A stretch of 64,000 nucleotides of DNA from Ananas comosus (taxonomy: Eukaryota > Streptophyta > Magnoliopsida > Poales > Bromeliaceae), in contig NW_017893421.1 of NCBI RefSeq assembly GCF_001540865.1, forward strand, positions 16,665-80,664, written 5' to 3'. The notes beneath the pieces were generated by a model, which was not told the origin of the DNA, did no database searches, and saw only the letters and a list, made by a program, of their open reading frames with translations. The position numbers were made by a program, and so were the translations under genes. Of this stretch, positions 1 through 10,659 are shown piece after piece; within the stretch, counting starts at the first letter, position 1, and each line of letters begins with the position of its first letter.

Positions 1-156
1 AGAATGAAAAGAATTATGGAGAAACTCGAGTGTCGTCACGACGATGTTTTTCCGAGTTACGCTAGACAGAGTTCCTCACATCAGGTTGCACCACTCGCAA
101 CTAGAGCACTTGAGGATGTTGGATATGATGATGATGATGATGATGAAGACACTTAG
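1..156 (+). pseudogene. 3' end of Transposase_32-type gene, copia-like copy A
   Basis: The reading frame is open from base 1 to a TAG at 154-156 (51 residues). It contains MKRIMEKLECRHDDVFP, close to the C-terminal MKRMMDKLGCRHDDIFP of the long copy at 52119-53513, and ends in the same acidic Asp/Glu tail (a GAT run at 127-147). The segment is therefore the last tenth of the putative plant transposon protein gene of a fourth copia-like element whose body lies left of the window. The Arg/Ser-rich part before the tail has diverged from the other copies. Whether the full gene is intact cannot be judged. It sits upstream of a polypurine tract and LTR, as in copies B-D. Confidence 0.8.
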
Positions 157-640
157 TGATTTCTTCTCCGAGACTTAGTTTTCATATTTTATCTTTATTT
201 AGGATGATGTTTACTTTATTTCACTTGTCTTTGCATCTTCTTTAGGTCTGTACTTATGACATAACTGCTTTTATATTTCCTAATATGTTTTTCTCTCTAT
301 GTTTATCTTTGGCAATTTTTGACAAAAAGGGGGAGAACATAGGTGGACAGGTATTGATCGAAGGGGGAGAAAATTGAAGAATTGAAGAATTGAAGGACAA
401 AGGAGGAGAAGAACTTTCGAGAATGTTTTACGATGAAGATGTAGATGAAAACAAGACCTCAAGGCTCCTAGTTGCGTCTAAGTCATAAAGTCTATTTTAG
501 GAGTTTTGATGTAATTTTGAATCATATATGTATTTTGGATTACACGCGAGGGGTTCGATGTTTTGGTGATGACATTGAACTCCGTTTTTCATTTGTGATG
601 TAATTTTGAGTTTTGTCATGAAATTACCAAAGGGAGAGAT
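157..640 (+). other. 3' non-coding segment and polypurine tract of copy A
   Basis: This is the non-coding stretch between the stop codon of the transposon-protein gene and the LTR. It shares blocks with the equivalent regions of copies B (40277-40882), C (51557-52118) and D (59611-60232): the TTTTTGACAAAAAGGGGGAG block near 316-335, AGTCATAAAGTCTATTTTAGGAG, and the CGAGGGGTTCGATGTTTTGGTGATGACATTGAAC-like block near 547-580, which here is only partly quoted. It ends in a purine-rich tract, AAAGGGAGAGAT (629-640), directly before the LTR start. That is the expected position of the plus-strand primer. Confidence 0.7.
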
Positions 641-891
641 TGTTATGGATTTTGTGTTGGCAAGTTTCATGATTTGAGTCGAAGTCTTGAAGGGTTTTGT
701 AACACACTGGACCTTTGCAAATTGTGGGGTTCAAGTGTTTGATCTGTGTTTTGAGTTTTTCTAGTTGTTCTAGAAGGTCGTTGACAGTGTTCTGACTCAT
801 GGCTCGCATCCCAAGAAATGAGGTTTTTAGCTTAGCCCTAAGGTCTCCAAAGAGAAGAATTTAGGCTGCTCTCGGGTTGGGTTCAGCAGGG

Positions 892-1011
892 TGTTGTACC
901 GGTACAACATTGGGCTTGTACCGGTACAGAAGGTTATTCCCTGCCAACCCGAGGCTCGGGTTTTTGTCTGGCTGGTTTTGTACCGGTACACTTTCCCGTG
1001 TACCGGTACAC
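892..1011. repeat. Four ACCGGT-core palindromes in alpha-1
   Basis: Palindromes centred at 900.5, 922.5, 984.5 and 1004.5 form two pairs with 22-bp and 20-bp spacing. The first is an 18-bp perfect palindrome, TGTTGTACCGGTACAACA (892-909). The last was separated from the rest of the LTR by the alpha-2 insertion one base downstream. They lie about 200-310 bp from the LTR start, in the presumed U3 promoter region. Confidence 0.85.
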
Positions 1012-1016
1012 AATGC

Positions 1017-3592
1017 TGTCACGCCCTGGTATCAGCGGAAGCATGGCCGGTATGTGCACAGACCCGCCATATACCTGCAGTATATAAGGCGTCTACAGAG
1101 AACACATGTCGAGGGAAGGAAAACATAGCAAAATCCTAACCAGATATCAGAGCAAAGTATAAGTCAATGATACTAGCATCAAAGAGCATAAGAGTATAAC
1201 CCAAAACAACTCAACATCCTAGAGAGGTATAGAAACTACAATCCTCGATTCAAACCACTCATTTACATCACAGGGTTATACAAAATATGTGTACAATGGT
1301 AGTCTCTCTATACACTGGACATCACCCTCGGCTGTGGCACGAGTAGCAAGGTGATCATCTAACAAACCATCAAGCTAAATCTAGCTAGGCACGACTCCCT
1401 TGCCACCTAATCTCTCCTGTAGGTGATCCTGAAAAACAACAACCAAAGGGCGTGAGAACTATTAAACAATACTTCCCAGTGGGTAAGTCGCCAGCCTCGG
1501 CGAATTACACCAGTAGACTCATGATGTACTATATGAAAAGTAAAAGCGGAGATAGCATGAAATATCTACAATGCTAACAATTTAATAAACAAGTAATCAT
1601 GCTTTCCAACTGAAAAAGAGTCAAGCAAATGAAACAAACATAGCAATTACTATAAGCATGAACATATAAGTAAGTACTGTACAGTGTAAATGGCATTCAT
1701 TTATTTCTGTCATTTAGTAAGTTAAATTGTTAACTTTATTCCCCAGGACCTACTCAAGGTAGTCCAGCTTGCGCCGCGCCTAATGGCCCCGTGGTAGTGT
1801 ACACTCCCCACGGCAATCCACTTCGGCACTCAATCCCGCACGGGCGAGCAACTGTCGCGTAGGCCAACTCCGGAGTGCTGGCTTGTAGGGAGCGACCCTC
1901 ACAAGCGTATGCGAATGAGCACAATGGCAAGCAAGCATAATCCATAGTCCAACATATCTCTGTCATCATTCTCGTTCTCGATTCATTGATCAGAATTTAA
2001 TATAATGAATAATAACAACAGCTAGTATCCACTAGATTAGTAAGCACATGAAAGTAATGCTTAATCACATATTGTATAGAAACTTTTCACTATCCAGGCA
2101 CTATCAATGTAGTCGCAAGAAATGTCATTGTTCTCTACTTTATAGGAACATAATAGATTGTCCATGAATCATTCAACTGAGCCGAACATAAACATGTTTA
2201 CTTCTATGCATGAAACATAAACATGAGTTTCTCTATGCATGAGTTTCTCTACTTAATAGAGATTTCATTTCAATACATATATCAAATATTATGGTGATAA
2301 TGTTCTGAATCTATATCAATTACCAAGTTACACAAAATGCATTCGTATGCTATTTCTATAGTATCATATAGAACATAGGGGAGCTTCACTTGCTCTGGTT
2401 AGGTCAAACCCACCTATTACTAGGCTCAATCCAGCTCAAAGGAATCCCAAAAATCAGCTCAACTAGGCCTCAACCCTACTGAAAATGAAGCATCAAAACC
2501 GTATTAAACCTACAACCGAAATGTCCAATTTCGGCACAATTTGCACTTAGTACAAAGTAGTAACTTAAATCCCTGCTTTGGTTCACTTTAATACCTCAAG
2601 ATTAACCTCTAAAGGCTCTCCAATGCCAACCAAAGATCGTCCAAAAGTCGGTTGTACGCTCGCTGCGGACAACACCAAAACGGCATCACAATGCTTGTTT
2701 AGAAGTTAATATAACCAAAATCTTGCGAAATCAGTGTTCTAACTGAAATTTCTACGTACCCCTATTTGGAACACCTTCCAAACTAGTTCCCAAGGTCACT
2801 AATTTAGTTCAAAATGGCTCGGAAACCTGCTGCGAAGAAATAATTCCAAACTGCATCAAGTTACTCAATTAGATGACAAGTAGTCTCGAAATAGCTTCAT
2901 AGATAACTAAATATCTTCCTCAAGCTTCCAGACAACTTTTCCTTGGGCTAAGATGGAGAAATCACAGCTAGATAACCCCTCTCTAGCTGCTGGAAGCCTT
3001 CTCCAACTCAGCTGGAAGCAACGGAACTAAAATGCGTCAAAATCCAATACTAAACCACAAACGAGAGAGAACTTGAATTAATTACCTCTCTACAGCTGAG
3101 GTTCAGCTTCTCTGATGATAAACTCACAAAAAAAACTCAGTGAAACACCTCCTTCCCACGTTCCAAGAGCTTTCTTCAAGTCTCCAAGTCAGCAAATATC
3201 AAGCGGAACGCGAAATCGACGCGAATCGGCGACTTTCACGTAGAGAGAGAAAAACCCTAGAGAGAGAAAGTGGAGAAGATAAAAAAAACACCCTTCTCTG
3301 AACTCTAACAGCATCTACAAGGGTCTAGGAGTCGTGCTGGAGGGTTAAAGATAGACATTAGATATGAAATTACCAAAATAGCCCTGCTGCCACGTTTCTG
3401 CCATTGTGTACCGGTACACAATGCAGAAAATTCTGATTTTCGCCAGAGCAATGCACTTTCTTGTGTTTAGCCTTTCAATCACTCCCAGACTTGTCCAAAA
3501 ACTTGTCTAAACCCTTTAGAATATGTAGGGTAGCTCCACTTATCATTCCACACACTCGAACTTCGCAATTTGCCAACGTTCAGTGTATTACA
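1017..3592 (-). mobile_element. Solo LTR, family alpha (alpha-2), nested in alpha-1
   Basis: This is a reverse-oriented alpha LTR: it starts TGTCACGCCCTGG and ends CAGTGTATTACA. It has a perfect 5-bp duplication AATGC (1012-1016 and 3593-3597) and a length of 2576 bp, matching alpha-1. It sits in the palindrome cluster of alpha-1. It holds a single long palindrome (3402-3423), the covarying hairpin with the ACTCCGGAGT box (1867-1906) and the second hairpin (1454-1477, one mispair). No internal retrotransposon domain is present. Confidence 0.9.
3402..3423. repeat. 22-bp perfect palindrome around ACCGGT in alpha-2
   Basis: The half-site CATTGTGTACC is followed immediately by its exact reverse complement. 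It is the longest symmetric arm of the GTACCGGTAC class seen outside 10551-10572. It lies about 190 bp from the LTR start in LTR orientation. Confidence 0.85.
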
Positions 3593-4880
3593 AATGCAGT
3601 CCGCAGACTGCTTGTTCTGGGAGGGTGTTTTTCCAATTGTTGCTTATCTATAAAGCACCCCACGCCCCCTCTAGGTCTCCCTGTGCTGAGAACAGAGGAG
3701 AGAAGGTACGGGAGCCCTCCACTCCTCTTTGATTTTTCTTGATTTATGTTGGGATTTTTGAGGTTTAAACTCTCCTTTTTGCTCCTTTTTGCTTCTTGGT
3801 GCCATTTCCACCATGGTTGAAAGCTTGGAGCTTGGATTGAGGCTTGTTGGAGGAGAGATCTCCAACCCTAGCTGACTTTGAGCATTGTTTGGAGCTTCAC
3901 TTGAGGTAGGCAACATGTTTCCTGCTTTAGATTCATCATTTTCATGGTTTTTGTGTAGAAACTCTAGAAATGTGAAACTTAGGGTTTATTTGGAGATTTT
4001 GGATTTAGGACTTTTGGAGCTCAATTTTTTGGATTAGAACCTTCGTCTAGGTTGGATTGGAAGGGTTCTAGCTCCTATTTAGAGATCGAGAGAGTTTTTC
4101 CCCATTTAAGGTGAGTTTTGCCCTATTCTTTGGGTTGGTTAATGTTTAACCTATGTGTTCGTAACATTTGCGTAACTCTCCTTTTATTACCTTTAGGGTG
4201 CTAGAAGAATAGTGGGCAACTTCATTCGGCAAAATGAAAGGGTTGCAAGGAGACTTAGTGGGTTTGGCCTTACCAAAAATGAGACAAATTCCATCGATGA
4301 TGGTTTTATTTGTTGTAAAATGAAAATACTTGCATATTCATGCTAGATAGAATATTTGTAAATTTTAGAATGCTTAAATTGTATATGTCATGCATCATGA
4401 GTTTTGGCCTCTATGTAATAGAGGATTATGTGCATAGCACCCATGTTTGTATATGGTAGCCTCATGCTATGTATGAAACCATGTTATTAGTAGTTAAAGG
4501 ACAAGTATTTACTTGCTATGAACGATGGACATATGCTATGTATGGTAGAAAATCTAATGTCATAAAGGGGCATTAATCTTGACATATATATATATGGACT
4601 TGGAAATACATCTCGCCATGAAGTGGCATTGGAACTTAGAACATGCTTGGACATAGTAAGATATAATGTCATGAAGTGGCATTAGTCTTGGAACATGACA
4701 GAACTTAGTGAACCTAATGTCATGAAGTGGCATTAGATATAGTAAATGGATGAAGCCTTACTTTGGGACTTTGAACTGGAACCTTAGGTTGCTAGTGACT
4801 ATTTCCATGATTAGAGACATGATGATCGGGTTCTTGAGATGATGACTATGCTTGCTTGCCATTTGTGCTCATTCGCACAT

Positions 4881-4920
4881 GCTTGTGAGGGTCGCTTCCT
4901 ACAAGCCGGCACTCCGGAGT
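4881..4920 (+). other. Conserved hairpin plus ACTCCGGAGT box in alpha-1
   Basis: GCTTGT...ACAAGC (4881-4906) forms a stem with an inner AGG/CCT pairing and the loop GGTCGCT. It is followed at 4911-4920 by the 10-bp palindrome ACTCCGGAGT. The same arrangement with different but still pairing stems recurs in other LTRs at 1867-1906, 19232-19259, 24794-24834, 31264-31305 and 45755-45794. Confidence 0.6.
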
Positions 4921-5415
4921 TAGCCTTTGTGACAGCAGTTCGCTCATGCGGGATTGAGAAGCCTACCGGGACGCGTGGGATAGACTCATTCCAACGTGGG
5001 ATGATGGGCTACCATAGGCAGTTAGGCGGCACAAGCCGGACTACACTCGTGTAGATCCCGAATGAGATTGGACATTAACATTAAACCATAATATGACGAT
5101 CACTACTAGATAGATTATAGTAATTGGATTTCTTGGACATGTTTATGACATAGTATTGGACATATGGACATATAGTATACCTGATAGTTCTGCTTATTGC
5201 ATTCTAGTATACTTGTTGACATGTTAGAGCATACCAATTATGTATTGAGCATATTTGACCATGATAGTATAGATGTACATCATGTTATATTGTGGCTTAG
5301 TAGTGTAGCATTTCCTTTTTATGCTTATCATACGTACAGTTATTAGTAGTTACTTTTCTCTACTCATGCTTTTGGGCTTAGTGGTGCATTTTGCTAAGGT
5401 CAGTAATTACCCACT

Positions 5416-5438
5416 AGGAACTATAAATTATAGTTCTC
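5416..5438 (+). other. Conserved GGAACT...AGTTCTC hairpin in alpha-1
   Basis: GAACTATAA and TTATAGTTC are 9-bp arms separated by one base, preceded by the CCCACT block. Equivalent hairpins occur at 1454-1477, 7763-7784, 19614-19634, 25401-25424, 28292-28314, 31628-31648, 33406-33428, 46315-46338 and 47472-47490. They lie roughly 100-500 bp from the LTR 3' end, the region expected to hold R/U5. Confidence 0.6.
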
Positions 5439-6058
5439 ACACCCCCTGTTTTATGTTTTCTTTCAGAGCCTTCCACCCCGTGAGAGGCTCGGGATCGCGA
5501 GAAACGAATTGCCTAGAGCTAGCTAGCGAGAGATTTGTCGATAGGTGGTCTACCTCTCTTTTGGTTTTATTTTGGAGAGGAATGAGAGACTTGTACCATT
5601 TTGTAGAGGCCACCCTGTTTTGTATCTTGAGCTTTGTATAGAGTTGAGATGTTTTACTTCACTTTCACCTTGGTGGTTTAGTTTCCTTGATTCTACTTGT
5701 TGATAGATGCTAGATGTACACATGCTCTGATATCTCTAGATATTTATTATCTCTTGTTTATTTATTGCTATTATTGTAGACGCCTTATATGTGCAGGCAT
5801 ATGGCGGGTCTGGGCATGCTACCAGGAGGGCCTCCGCCGGTCCCGGGGCGTGACAGGTTCGGTGCATGATTGTCGAAGATCGAAGAATCCAAGGTTCCGA
5901 AAACTCAGAAACATCTCACTGCATGAATCACGATGCTCATGTAAGGTTTTAATTCATATTATGGTGATTCATACTTATTTATAGACATTAGAATCATATG
6001 AATCAAAGATTAAAGGATTAGAAGTGGTTTGAGTGATGCAATTCTGGATGTTGCATTG

Positions 6059-6257
6059 AGTACCGGTACTGCATTGGCCGGGTACTGGTACTTCGGCGCG
6101 TACCGGTACTGCATTGGCCTGGTACCGATACTCAGCCTATGGAATTTTCTGTTCCGTCATGAGGTACCGGTACCAACTTATTCAGTACCGGTACGCAGTG
6201 TAAAATTTCTCATATGTGTTCTAATCCGACTCTAATTGATTCTAAAGTCTATAAATA
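6059..6257 (+). promoter_or_regulatory. Palindrome cluster and TATA box, copy A LTR
   Basis: GTACCGGTAC occurs at 6060-6069, 6100-6109, 6164-6173 (GGTACCGGTACC at 6163-6174) and 6185-6194, with degenerate copies between (GGTACTGGTAC, GGTACCGATAC). TATAAATA at 6250-6257 follows about 55 bp later. The same order, palindromes then TATAAATA, is present in the LTRs of copies B, C and D, which supports a promoter assignment for the copia-like LTR. Confidence 0.7.
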
Positions 6258-8269
6258 AACTATTGGGGTTCTCTAATTGTATGAGATGCACGAGAATATA
6301 TGTTTGAGTAACCCTAAAGGCTGGGTTTTCGTTCTAAAACTATTTTCCACAAGTAAGCCTTTTATAGGTCAATTCGAGGTATTGTAATTTGATATCTATA
6401 TGTCGAATTGATCTAAGTTTTGTTTAGAGATTCTTCTCTGGTTCTTAATCGATACTCTAAGCGAAGGATCACCATAATCATGATGTTCTTCATAGACGGC
6501 GTCGTGGATTCGGTATGATTGAAGGCAGTTCGAGGATTCGGATCGAGAGCTCATGGATTCGAGTGGAGTTCGTGGATTCGGACGTGTGTGTGGCATTCGT
6601 GGATTCGAGCGTGAGGGCGTGGACAACTCGGAGGATTGCGCGAGATTCATAGGAGGTTAAGAGAGGTCGAGTCCGTGGAGTCGGTAATCACCTTGTAATC
6701 TTATCTCTTAGTGAATTGTGTTTTTCGCGTGTTGGTCCCGTGGGTTTTTCTCTAAAGTAGAGTTTTCCATGTAAATCTCGGTGTGATTTTTATTTTTCAC
6801 ATTTAATTTTTATCACATTGAGATTTGTGGTTTTTGGGCTATACACCTATTCACCCCCCTCTAGGTGTTTGCTAGTACCTAGATAGATCGTAGGGTTTTC
6901 GTAACCTACAATGTCACAATCTTTTCTGCACTCGCTCGCAAAAAATTAATCACGATTTTGTCCCCATCGCTGTTGCTTTAGCCAATGGCGAAAAGTTAGC
7001 CTTAGGTAGTTATTTTCTTTCTTTTGTTTATAGGGAGATTTTTGAATCCATCAAACCATTGCCATCAGGTGGCGTGGTAATTAGTTTAGGGTGTGGTGTT
7101 TTGTGGTTTCTGTAGATGTGTCTGCAAACTCATTTTCCCTACTTATGCCGAATTGCATTAGATTTGGATTCGGCTCCTCAGTTTGATACTTTCGGTTTAG
7201 CTCTTGGTTGTCCTGAGCCTTTAACTCCCGGTCAACCAAGTGATTTTTTCAGTTATTTCAAAGTATTTTATGAAAAGGATTTTCACTTTTGTCACGACCC
7301 GCGACCACCCGCCTATTTGGCCGAGGTCCCGGCGCCGCCGACATCGCCGAATGGACAGGGTTTCCCCTGTACTACGGACAGAGTCTCCCCTGTACATTCA
7401 AGGCATCGCAATCAATACAATACAAGAGGTTCCAACCAGGAACAGTATTCACTCATAGATTGCATAAGGAAGTATCAAAAACATAAACTACTAAGTTATT
7501 ACAGCATTCAACTTAGATGCATTTTACAACATAATTTTTCCTTTTACAATCAACCTCCAAATACAATCATAATTACTTGAGATTCTTTTACAACTTAAAC
7601 AAAAGTTTGTTCTTGTCTTTAAACCTCCCAAGCTAGACCACCAACTCGGGTACTGCTATCTCAGTCTCTGGGTAGGACGCTATCTGCAGAACTACGTCCT
7701 CGCCTTGCGCCGCCGTGCCGCACACGTGTGTACCTGTACCCCCAAAACAGCAACACGGGGGTGAGACTATTGTCCATAGTCCTCAGTGGGTTTAGCCACC
7801 CAAGAGAACAAGCTCAGCCAACAGGTCTAACGAGGCACTGCAACATGTTAGATCAACAATATACAACAGATATATATATTCAATTGAAATACATGTCCTG
7901 CCTCACGAAATGCAATATGCAATATCTGGAATCATGCAAGTAGGTTGCTTTAACACTACTTATGTTCATAATCATTCTTTACTCTTTGCCATTTAATGAC
8001 TTTCTTTAGCTATTAGCTATTCTTTACTCGTAGCTTTTCTTTACTTGTTCTTTATTCTTTAGCTATTCTTTATTCTTAACATTCTTGAACCATACTATAT
8101 CTCAGCCTTTGGCATTCTACTCTAAGGTCACTTTACCTTAGTCAACAAAGCCACCCGACTCGGTCTCGAGTCAATCAATCGAGGATAGTCCGCGCACTGT
8201 CTAGCTCGAGGTGAAGGAACTCTCACATGCACCTCAGCTGGCAACAGCTCACCGTACTCCTGTCCTAGC

Positions 8270-8490
8270 CGTCTGGCGGCGAACGAATCGCACCTCACCC
8301 AACAACGGCCTAGGTTCAATGACTTAGTCACCCGGCGGCGAACTCGTCGCACACACGCCACGACAGTGGTTCAGTCAACAGGCGGTAGGATCCACAAACT
8401 GGCTAACCATCCGGCGGCGAAATCGTCGCACACACGCCACGACAATGATTTTCTAGCCCCTGGGCGGCGAAATCGTTGCACGCGCCCGAC
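8270..8490. repeat. Degenerate GGCGGCGAA..TCG..GCAC repeats in gamma-1
   Basis: Four copies of a unit containing GGCGGCGAAnTCGTCGCAC, with CACGCCACGAC following in two of them, are spaced about 60-70 bp. A related GC-rich series on the other strand occurs in the gamma-2 LTR at 27566-27735, so the block is an internal repeat of this LTR family. Confidence 0.6.
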
Positions 8491-8579
8491 ACCACTTTGG
8501 GTGTATCAGCAAGCATTGGGATTCCGGAATCCACATCACATTAACCAAGGGTTGGTCTTAACCCTATGGAACTGACCTC

Positions 8580-9330
8580 TCTAGGTCTAAGCTTTTATCT
8601 CCTAGGTCCAATTGACTCTAGGTTCATTGTCCTTTACACAACCTAAGTTATTACTTTAGGTTTATTGCTTTCACATTCTTAACCTAGGTTTATTACACTA
8701 GGATCATCATTCTTTTCCAACCTAGGTTTACTTGACTCTAGGTTAAGCAGCTTTCATTTCACCACCTATGTTCTTTACATTAGGTTTAACATCACTCTTA
8801 ATTAACCTATGTTCTTTACATTAGGTTCAACATCACATTTGTTTAACCTATGTCCTTGACACTAGGTTTAATGCCACTCGATCTATAGGTTTATTCATGT
8901 CCACCTATATATATTCCTTACTTAGCATTCTCAACATGTACTTGTATGTACTATTTTCATATCATGTTTATCATCTATACCTTAGCATAGCATCATTTAT
9001 CTTAATCATTCTAGGGTTATCAACCTAGTTTTCATGCACATTTAATCTCACAATGTCAACATGCATTCATATTGTTATGTAGCATTATATAACTTGTTCA
9101 TCATGCATTCTATATCTCATCTTAAATTATGTCATCAATATGCATTTCATTCTATGCATTATGCTTACATGAAATCACATAATTATCTAGCTTTATTCAA
9201 CATGCTCATAATGCATTCTATTTAGCATTTGCATCACATTATCAACATGCATACAACTTTACTTCTACATGCTCACTACTTGGCATTTTATCTCATGCAT
9301 CAACTGTACCATTTATTAGCATGCATCAAC
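8580..9330. repeat. Degenerate CCTAGGTTT and ATGCAT repeat field in gamma-1
   Basis: From 8580 to about 8900 a CTAGGTTTA/ACATTAGGTT motif recurs every 40-60 bp. From about 8930 to 9330 the sequence turns into variants of CATGCATTCTA/CAACATGCAT. The complementary series occurs in gamma-2 (26440-27440). It behaves as satellite-like internal sequence of the LTR and I see no coding potential. Confidence 0.6.
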
Positions 9331-10189
9331 ATGAAAGTCTAATAATTAGACATATAGGCGACCTAGTCGCTTCGGTAAACCAACCCACCTTAACTCGCGC
9401 TCCGATTGCTTGTAGTCACTTGCAATCGGCCTCCCGCGGCAACCGTTGCCCGGTTTGGCCCGAACTCTTGCGCGACTTCTAAACGACCTCCGAACCGCGA
9501 TCCGTCCTTTCCGGAGTTTATTCCTTGACTCCAAGGTGCTCCAGTTCCGATCTCATGATTTTTAGACCTTTATTCCGCGTGCTGCGGCTATCTGTACCAA
9601 AGCCAACCGTTTCGTCAATAACTTCGCGTACGCTCGTCGGATTGCCGAACCGAGCACACCAACGCGTTCGTTAGGCCCCCAATTAGGTTTCTACAAGGTC
9701 AATTTGCCTTAGAAACACCCGGAGGCAAAAACCCCAATTTCGGTGCCCTAACAATGTGATAATCAAATTTCTTGGGATTGATCTCATAGCTAAGCATAAT
9801 TAAGCTTAGAATCACCCAAGAAGCTCTCTAAACTTGTTTCCATCTCATTAGAATCATCCCTAGGGCATTTAGAACAAACCCTAGGATTCCACCATTAGAG
9901 CACTACGAAGAACAACATGGATTTCATGTGTTCTTGGTTTCTACAAGGTTCTAAAACTTGTAGGGAGATCAAATCAAGATCTAGGGTTCAAAACCAAAAC
10001 TCTAACCCTAGGTTTGCATCAATGGTGCAATCCATGGTTCAAAGCTTCAATATGAGCTAGAACCATCTTCTCCAACTCAAATGGGTTCCATTTGAACCAC
10101 TCAAAAGCAACCAAAAACTCTAAACCCTAGAAATGCCATTTTAGGGTTAGAGCTTACCTCTAAAAGAGCTCCAATGGCTCAAGAAAGAT

Positions 10190-10352
10190 GAAGGAGAGGA
10201 TGAAGATCTCCTTCTAGATCTTCTTCTCCATCTTCTCCAACTTCTTCTTCTTCTTTTCCTTCTTCTCTTTCTCTTTTCTTCTTCTCTTTTTTTTTCTTCT
10301 TCTCTTTGCACGGTTAGAGAGAGAGAGAGGGATGTAAGAGAGAGAGAGAGGC
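10190..10352. repeat. CTT/TC-rich and GA-rich low-complexity tract
   Basis: A CTTCTTCT-type pyrimidine run (10197-10308) is followed by an AGAGAGAG run (10317-10352). In LTR orientation (minus strand) the pyrimidine (CT) run comes first, just downstream of the palindrome cluster. The same order of palindromes followed by CT/GA-rich sequence is seen near 17996-18075, 22139-22170, 29370-29415 and 44650-44745. Confidence 0.75.
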
Positions 10353-10486
10353 AGTGAAATGGGAGGGGAAATGGCTTAGAGGGGTGTGTTAACCCTCTAA
10401 TGTAACAAAATCCCGAAAGCCCCCTCCATTTTCTGTTTTTCCAAAGCAGACCTGCTGCTTCGGGCTCCTTGTACCAGTACACGGGA

Positions 10487-10659
10487 CCTTGTACCGGTAC
10501 AAGGACTGGCAGACAGCATGAACCCGAGAGCTCGTTTTCTCGGTTTCGCAGGTCTTGTACCGGTACAAGACCCCTTGTACCGGTACAAGGCCTGGCAGCT
10601 CCAAGCCGAGTACTTCGCCGGTTGTACCGGTACAACCATTGGCCTTGTACCGGTACAAG
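10487..10659. repeat. Five long ACCGGT palindromes in gamma-1
   Basis: Perfect palindromes lie at 10487-10504 (arm CCTTGTACC), 10551-10572 (arm GGTCTTGTACC), 10573-10590 (arm CCTTGTACC), 10620-10637 (arm GGTTGTACC) and 10644-10659 (arm CTTGTACC). A degenerate GTACCAGTAC is at 10471-10480. Centres are spaced 20, 20 and 23 bp within neighbouring pairs. Symmetry extends past the common core with different flanks in each. Confidence 0.9.

Larger units (their letters stand above)
698..5855 (+). mobile_element. Solo LTR, family alpha (alpha-1), inside copy A LTR
   Basis: It starts TGTAACACACTGGACC and ends GGGGCGTGACA. It is flanked by GGTTT (693-697) and GGTTC (5856-5860), a 5-bp duplication with one C/T change; joining the flanks restores the copia LTR. 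Removing the nested alpha-2 leaves about 2577 bp, almost the length of the 5' LTR at 44203-46759, whose ends it shares. No internal domain, primer-binding site or second LTR is present, so it is a solo LTR. It carries four GTACCGGTAC palindromes (892-1011), a CT/GA-rich region, and two conserved hairpins (4881-4906 and 5416-5438). The short ORFs inside are not coding. Confidence 0.88.
641..6910 (+). mobile_element. 3' LTR of copia-like copy A, split by a solo LTR
   Basis: The LTR begins TGTTATGGATTTTGTGTTGGC at 641 and ends ...CGTAACCTACA at 6910. It aligns end to end with the LTRs of copies B, C and D. Once the nested solo LTR (698-5855) is removed its own length is about 1.1 kb, like the other copies. 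It contains GTACCGGTAC palindromes (6059-6194), a TATA box TATAAATA (6250-6257) and the TCGTGGATTCG-rich region (6530-6620) shared with the other LTRs. Sequence right of 6910 is the Tat plant-mobile-domain ORF, so copy A inserted into the Tat element. Its left LTR is outside the window. Confidence 0.85.

Noticed and set aside
892..1011. Palindrome array as a CRISPR-like or satellite array
   Set aside because: Spacers are not unique fixed-length inserts, the sequence is plant LTR, and the arrays are short and located in U3. They are regulatory-type repeats within LTRs.
698..5855. A complete 5.2-kb element with internal domain
   Set aside because: The apparent extra length is alpha-2, with its own duplication AATGC. 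Without it the unit is one LTR long and has no primer-binding site.
10147..10635. 162-residue ORF on the minus strand
   Set aside because: It reads through the palindrome cluster and the CTT/GA tract of the gamma-1 LTR. The translation is repeated CTGT/YRYK and poly-Arg/Ser, so it is low-complexity and not a gene.
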